From positions 1 through 6,660 of the forward strand of contig CAZIHY010000102.1 of assembly GCA_964539115.1 (NCBI GenBank): DNA of 6,660 nt, given 5' to 3'. The notes under the pieces were generated by a model that saw only the letters and a list, made by a program, of their open reading frames with translations, did no database searches and had not been told where the DNA came from. Shown here piece by piece: positions 5,267 through 6,660 of this stretch; position 1 is the stretch's first letter; the number at the start of each line of letters is the position of its first letter. Source of the DNA: CAKSXP01 sp964539115 (GTDB lineage: Bacteria > Bacillota > Clostridia > Oscillospirales > Oscillospiraceae). A program made the translations under genes and the position numbers.

Positions 5267-6556
5267 TTATGCTTCGTCATTTGCGAGCAGGACTTCGAGT
5301 GCGGCGATTTTCTGGCAGATGCAGAAAACGTTCATGCTCATATAGAGCTGCTCGGTCGTGGGATAGGACGGTGCGATGCGGATATTTGCGTCGTTGGGGT
5401 CAATGCCATAAGGGTAAGCGGCTCCGGAATCCGTCAGCTTGACGCCGGCGGCGGCGCACAGTTCGACGCAGCGTTTGGAAGTCCCGGGCAGCCCGTCGAA
5501 GCTGATGAAGTAACCGCCGTTAGGATTGGTCCAGGCTCCGATATCGGTCCCGCCCAGCCCGCTCTCGAGCGACGCAAGAGCGCATTCGAACTTGGGACGC
5601 AGGTGGTTTGCATGCTTTTTCATATGTTTTTTCAGTCCGTCGACAGAACCAAAGTATTTTATGTGGCGAAGCTGATTTATTTTGTCATAGCCGATGGTCT
5701 GAACTCCCATCTGCTTGAGAAGAAAGTCGACGTTGTTTTTGCTGGCGACAAAAACGGCAACGCCGGCGCCGGAAAAAGTGATCTTGCTCGTGGACGTGAA
5801 CTCATAGACCATGTCCTCGCTGCCATATTTCTTACAGGCGTCAAAGATATTCATGAGATAGTCGTCCGTGTCGCGGAAGCCATGGACGTAATAGGCGTTA
5901 TCCCAGAATATACGGAAATCGTCGGCCGCGGGCTTGAGCGCCGCGAATGCTTCGACAGTTTCGGGGGAGTAAGTATAGCCCTGCGGGTTGGAGTATTTGG
6001 GAACGCACCAAACGCCCTTGATTGAGGCGTCGTTTTCGACATACTGACGCACGAGGTCCATATCCGGACCATTGGGAGTCATAGGTATGCTGATCATGTC
6101 GATGCCGAACTCCTGGCAGATCCGGAAATGCCTGTCGTATCCCGGAACAGGGCAGAGGAACTTGACCGATTCCTGCTGTCCCCACGGCTTGCTGCCGCCG
6201 TATACGCCGAGGACTATTGCCTTTATTATCATATCATACATAAGGCACAGGCTTGACTGCCCGCCCATAATGACATTTTCCATCTTGACGCCGAGAAGCT
6301 CTGCAAAAAACTCCTTGGCCTCGTCGACTCCGGCAAGCTCTCCATAGTTGCGCACGTCCGTACCCTTGCGGGTGTAGATGAGGTCGTAAGGATTCTGCTG
6401 GAGCATATCCATGCTCAGATTGAGCTGAGCGGGGTCAGGCTTACCTCTGGACATATCCAGTTTGTGACCGGCTTTGACCTCGTTATCGTAAAGCTTGCGA
6501 AGCGCGGCAAGCTCTGATTTTCTCTCGGCTGTAGTCATTTTAAGATAGCTTTTCAT
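5267..6556 (-). CDS. PLP-dependent class I/II aminotransferase, probably aspartate aminotransferase of the AspT type
   Basis: A 429-residue cytosolic fold-type I aminotransferase, full length for its group. In order: LDMSRGKP near residues 33-40 (substrate-binding N-terminal arm), GGQSS at about 98-102 (PLP phosphate site), NPQG with Asn190, FWDNAYYVHG with Asp219 (pairs with the PLP ring nitrogen) and Tyr222/223, STSKITFSGAG with Lys258 as the Schiff-base lysine (codon 5783-5785), and NIRIAPSYP with Arg393 for the substrate carboxylate. The SRGKP start and the FTSTSKITFSGAG block are typical of the family that contains Corynebacterium AspT (Pfam PF12897 in my memory), so aspartate/2-oxoglutarate transamination is likely but unproven. 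An in-frame ATG at 6643 was rejected because the promoter lies between it and 6556. The ATG at 6538 is the main alternative. No strong Shine-Dalgarno precedes either. It is a single gene, convergent with the transhydroxylase-like pair. Confidence 0.88.
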   Translation of the reverse strand: MKSYLKMTTAERKSELAALRKLYDNEVKAGHKLDMSRGKPDPAQLNLSMDMLQQNPYDLIYTRKGTDVRNYGELAGVDEAKEFFAELLGVKMENVIMGGQSSLCLMYDMIIKAIVLGVYGGSKPWGQQESVKFLCPVPGYDRHFRICQEFGIDMISIPMTPNGPDMDLVRQYVENDASIKGVWCVPKYSNPQGYTYSPETVEAFAALKPAADDFRIFWDNAYYVHGFRDTDDYLMNIFDACKKYGSEDMVYEFTSTSKITFSGAGVAVFVASKNNVDFLLKQMGVQTIGYDKINQLRHIKYFGSVDGLKKHMKKHANHLRPKFECALASLESGLGGTDIGAWTNPNGGYFISFDGLPGTSKRCVELCAAAGVKLTDSGAAYPYGIDPNDANIRIAPSYPTTEQLYMSMNVFCICQKIAALEVLLANDEA

Positions 6557-6592
6557 ACAATAATCAGTCCAATCAACATAAATATGTATAAC

Positions 6593-6621
6593 ATTATAAT
6601 GACTGAAACCGGCAAATGCAA
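6593..6621 (-). promoter_or_regulatory. Sigma-A-like promoter of the aminotransferase gene
   Basis: On the minus strand, TTGCAT (6621-6616) and a perfect TATAAT (6598-6593) are separated by exactly 17 bases. Transcription would start near 6586, giving a leader of about 30 bases to the ATG at 6556. A short dyad ACATA-AA-TATGT (6576-6587) lies over the predicted transcription start. Confidence 0.75.
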
Positions 6622-6643
6622 GCGTAAATAATAAAACTTGCAT
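6616..6643. promoter_or_regulatory. Inverted repeat overlapping the aminotransferase -35 box (possible operator)
   Basis: ATGCAAG (6616-6622) and CTTGCAT (6637-6643) form a perfect 7-bp dyad with a 14-base AT-rich spacer. One arm includes the whole -35 hexamer. The half-site centres are 21 bases apart, about two helical turns, which suits a dimeric regulator. No regulator is known from the sequence, and chance occurrence is possible. Confidence 0.3.
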
Positions 6644-6660
6644 ACTTTCTCTATAATGAC

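Noticed and set aside
5252..6025. Plus-strand open frame of about 257 codons opposite the aminotransferase
   Set aside because: It starts inside the terminator tail, has no family motifs and mirrors the codons of the aminotransferase, whose PLP-binding motifs are unmistakable.
6557..6643. N-terminal extension of the aminotransferase (29 extra residues, signal-peptide-like)
   Set aside because: The extension covers the -35 and -10 boxes of the gene's own promoter, and family members start close to the MKSYLK/MTTAER region; the hydrophobic look comes from AT-rich promoter DNA.
6595..6660. Direct repeat TATAATGAC (6595-6603 and 6652-6660) and a plus-strand -10-like TATAAT at the right edge
   Set aside because: The plus-strand TATAAT at 6652 has no -35 box at a proper distance (nearest TTGCAT leaves only 8 bases), and a 9-base repeat in AT-rich DNA is weak evidence.
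1..6660. CRISPR array, tRNA/rRNA, transposase or phage genes
   Set aside because: No regularly spaced repeats, cloverleaf sequences, rRNA-like stretches, or mobile-element proteins were seen on either strand.

Overview
The window looks like a moderately GC-rich anaerobic Clostridia-type bacterium (Firmicutes), probably from a gut or digester metagenome. The reasons are a DUF4358 lipoprotein next to a DHHW-family protein, a molybdenum/iron-sulfur enzyme of anaerobic phenol metabolism, clostridial-style promoters and GGAGG ribosome binding sites, and a 100-N scaffold gap typical of draft assemblies. No organism name can be given from the sequence alone.

Layout. (1) 8-1565, plus strand: a small DUF4358 lipoprotein gene overlaps by 23 bases a membrane-anchored DHHW/AlgX-like protein. 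This looks like the tail of a surface-polymer O-acylation operon whose other genes lie upstream. It ends in a likely terminator at 1548-1602. (2) 1566-2074: about 500 bases with no intact gene. It holds several hairpins and, on the minus strand at about 1775-1996, a decayed piece of an FAD/NAD(P)-dependent oxidoreductase (NADH oxidase/CoA-disulfide reductase type) with an internal deletion. A plus-strand promoter lies at its right edge. (3) 2075-5201, plus strand: two translationally coupled genes for a large molybdopterin subunit and a small three-[4Fe-4S] subunit. They closely resemble the Pelobacter acidigallici pyrogallol-phloroglucinol transhydroxylase (athL/athS). The large-subunit gene is interrupted by the N gap. 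(4) 5218-5252: a strong bidirectional hairpin terminator between convergent genes. (5) 5267-6556, minus strand: a complete PLP-dependent class I/II aminotransferase, probably of the AspT-type aspartate aminotransferase group, with its own sigma-A-like promoter at 6593-6621.

How it works together. The transhydroxylase-like pair forms a self-contained two-gene transcription unit with its own promoter and terminator, and should make a soluble cytoplasmic Mo/W-bis-MGD enzyme. The most notable observation is that several residues lining the substrate pocket of the Pelobacter enzyme (Trp354, Phe468, Cys557, Tyr560) appear changed here, while Tyr404 is kept. This suggests a related enzyme acting on a different, perhaps aromatic or polyphenolic, substrate. 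The Mo ligand and the other catalytic residues fall inside the sequence gap and cannot be read. The surface-polymer genes and the aminotransferase appear unrelated to this unit.
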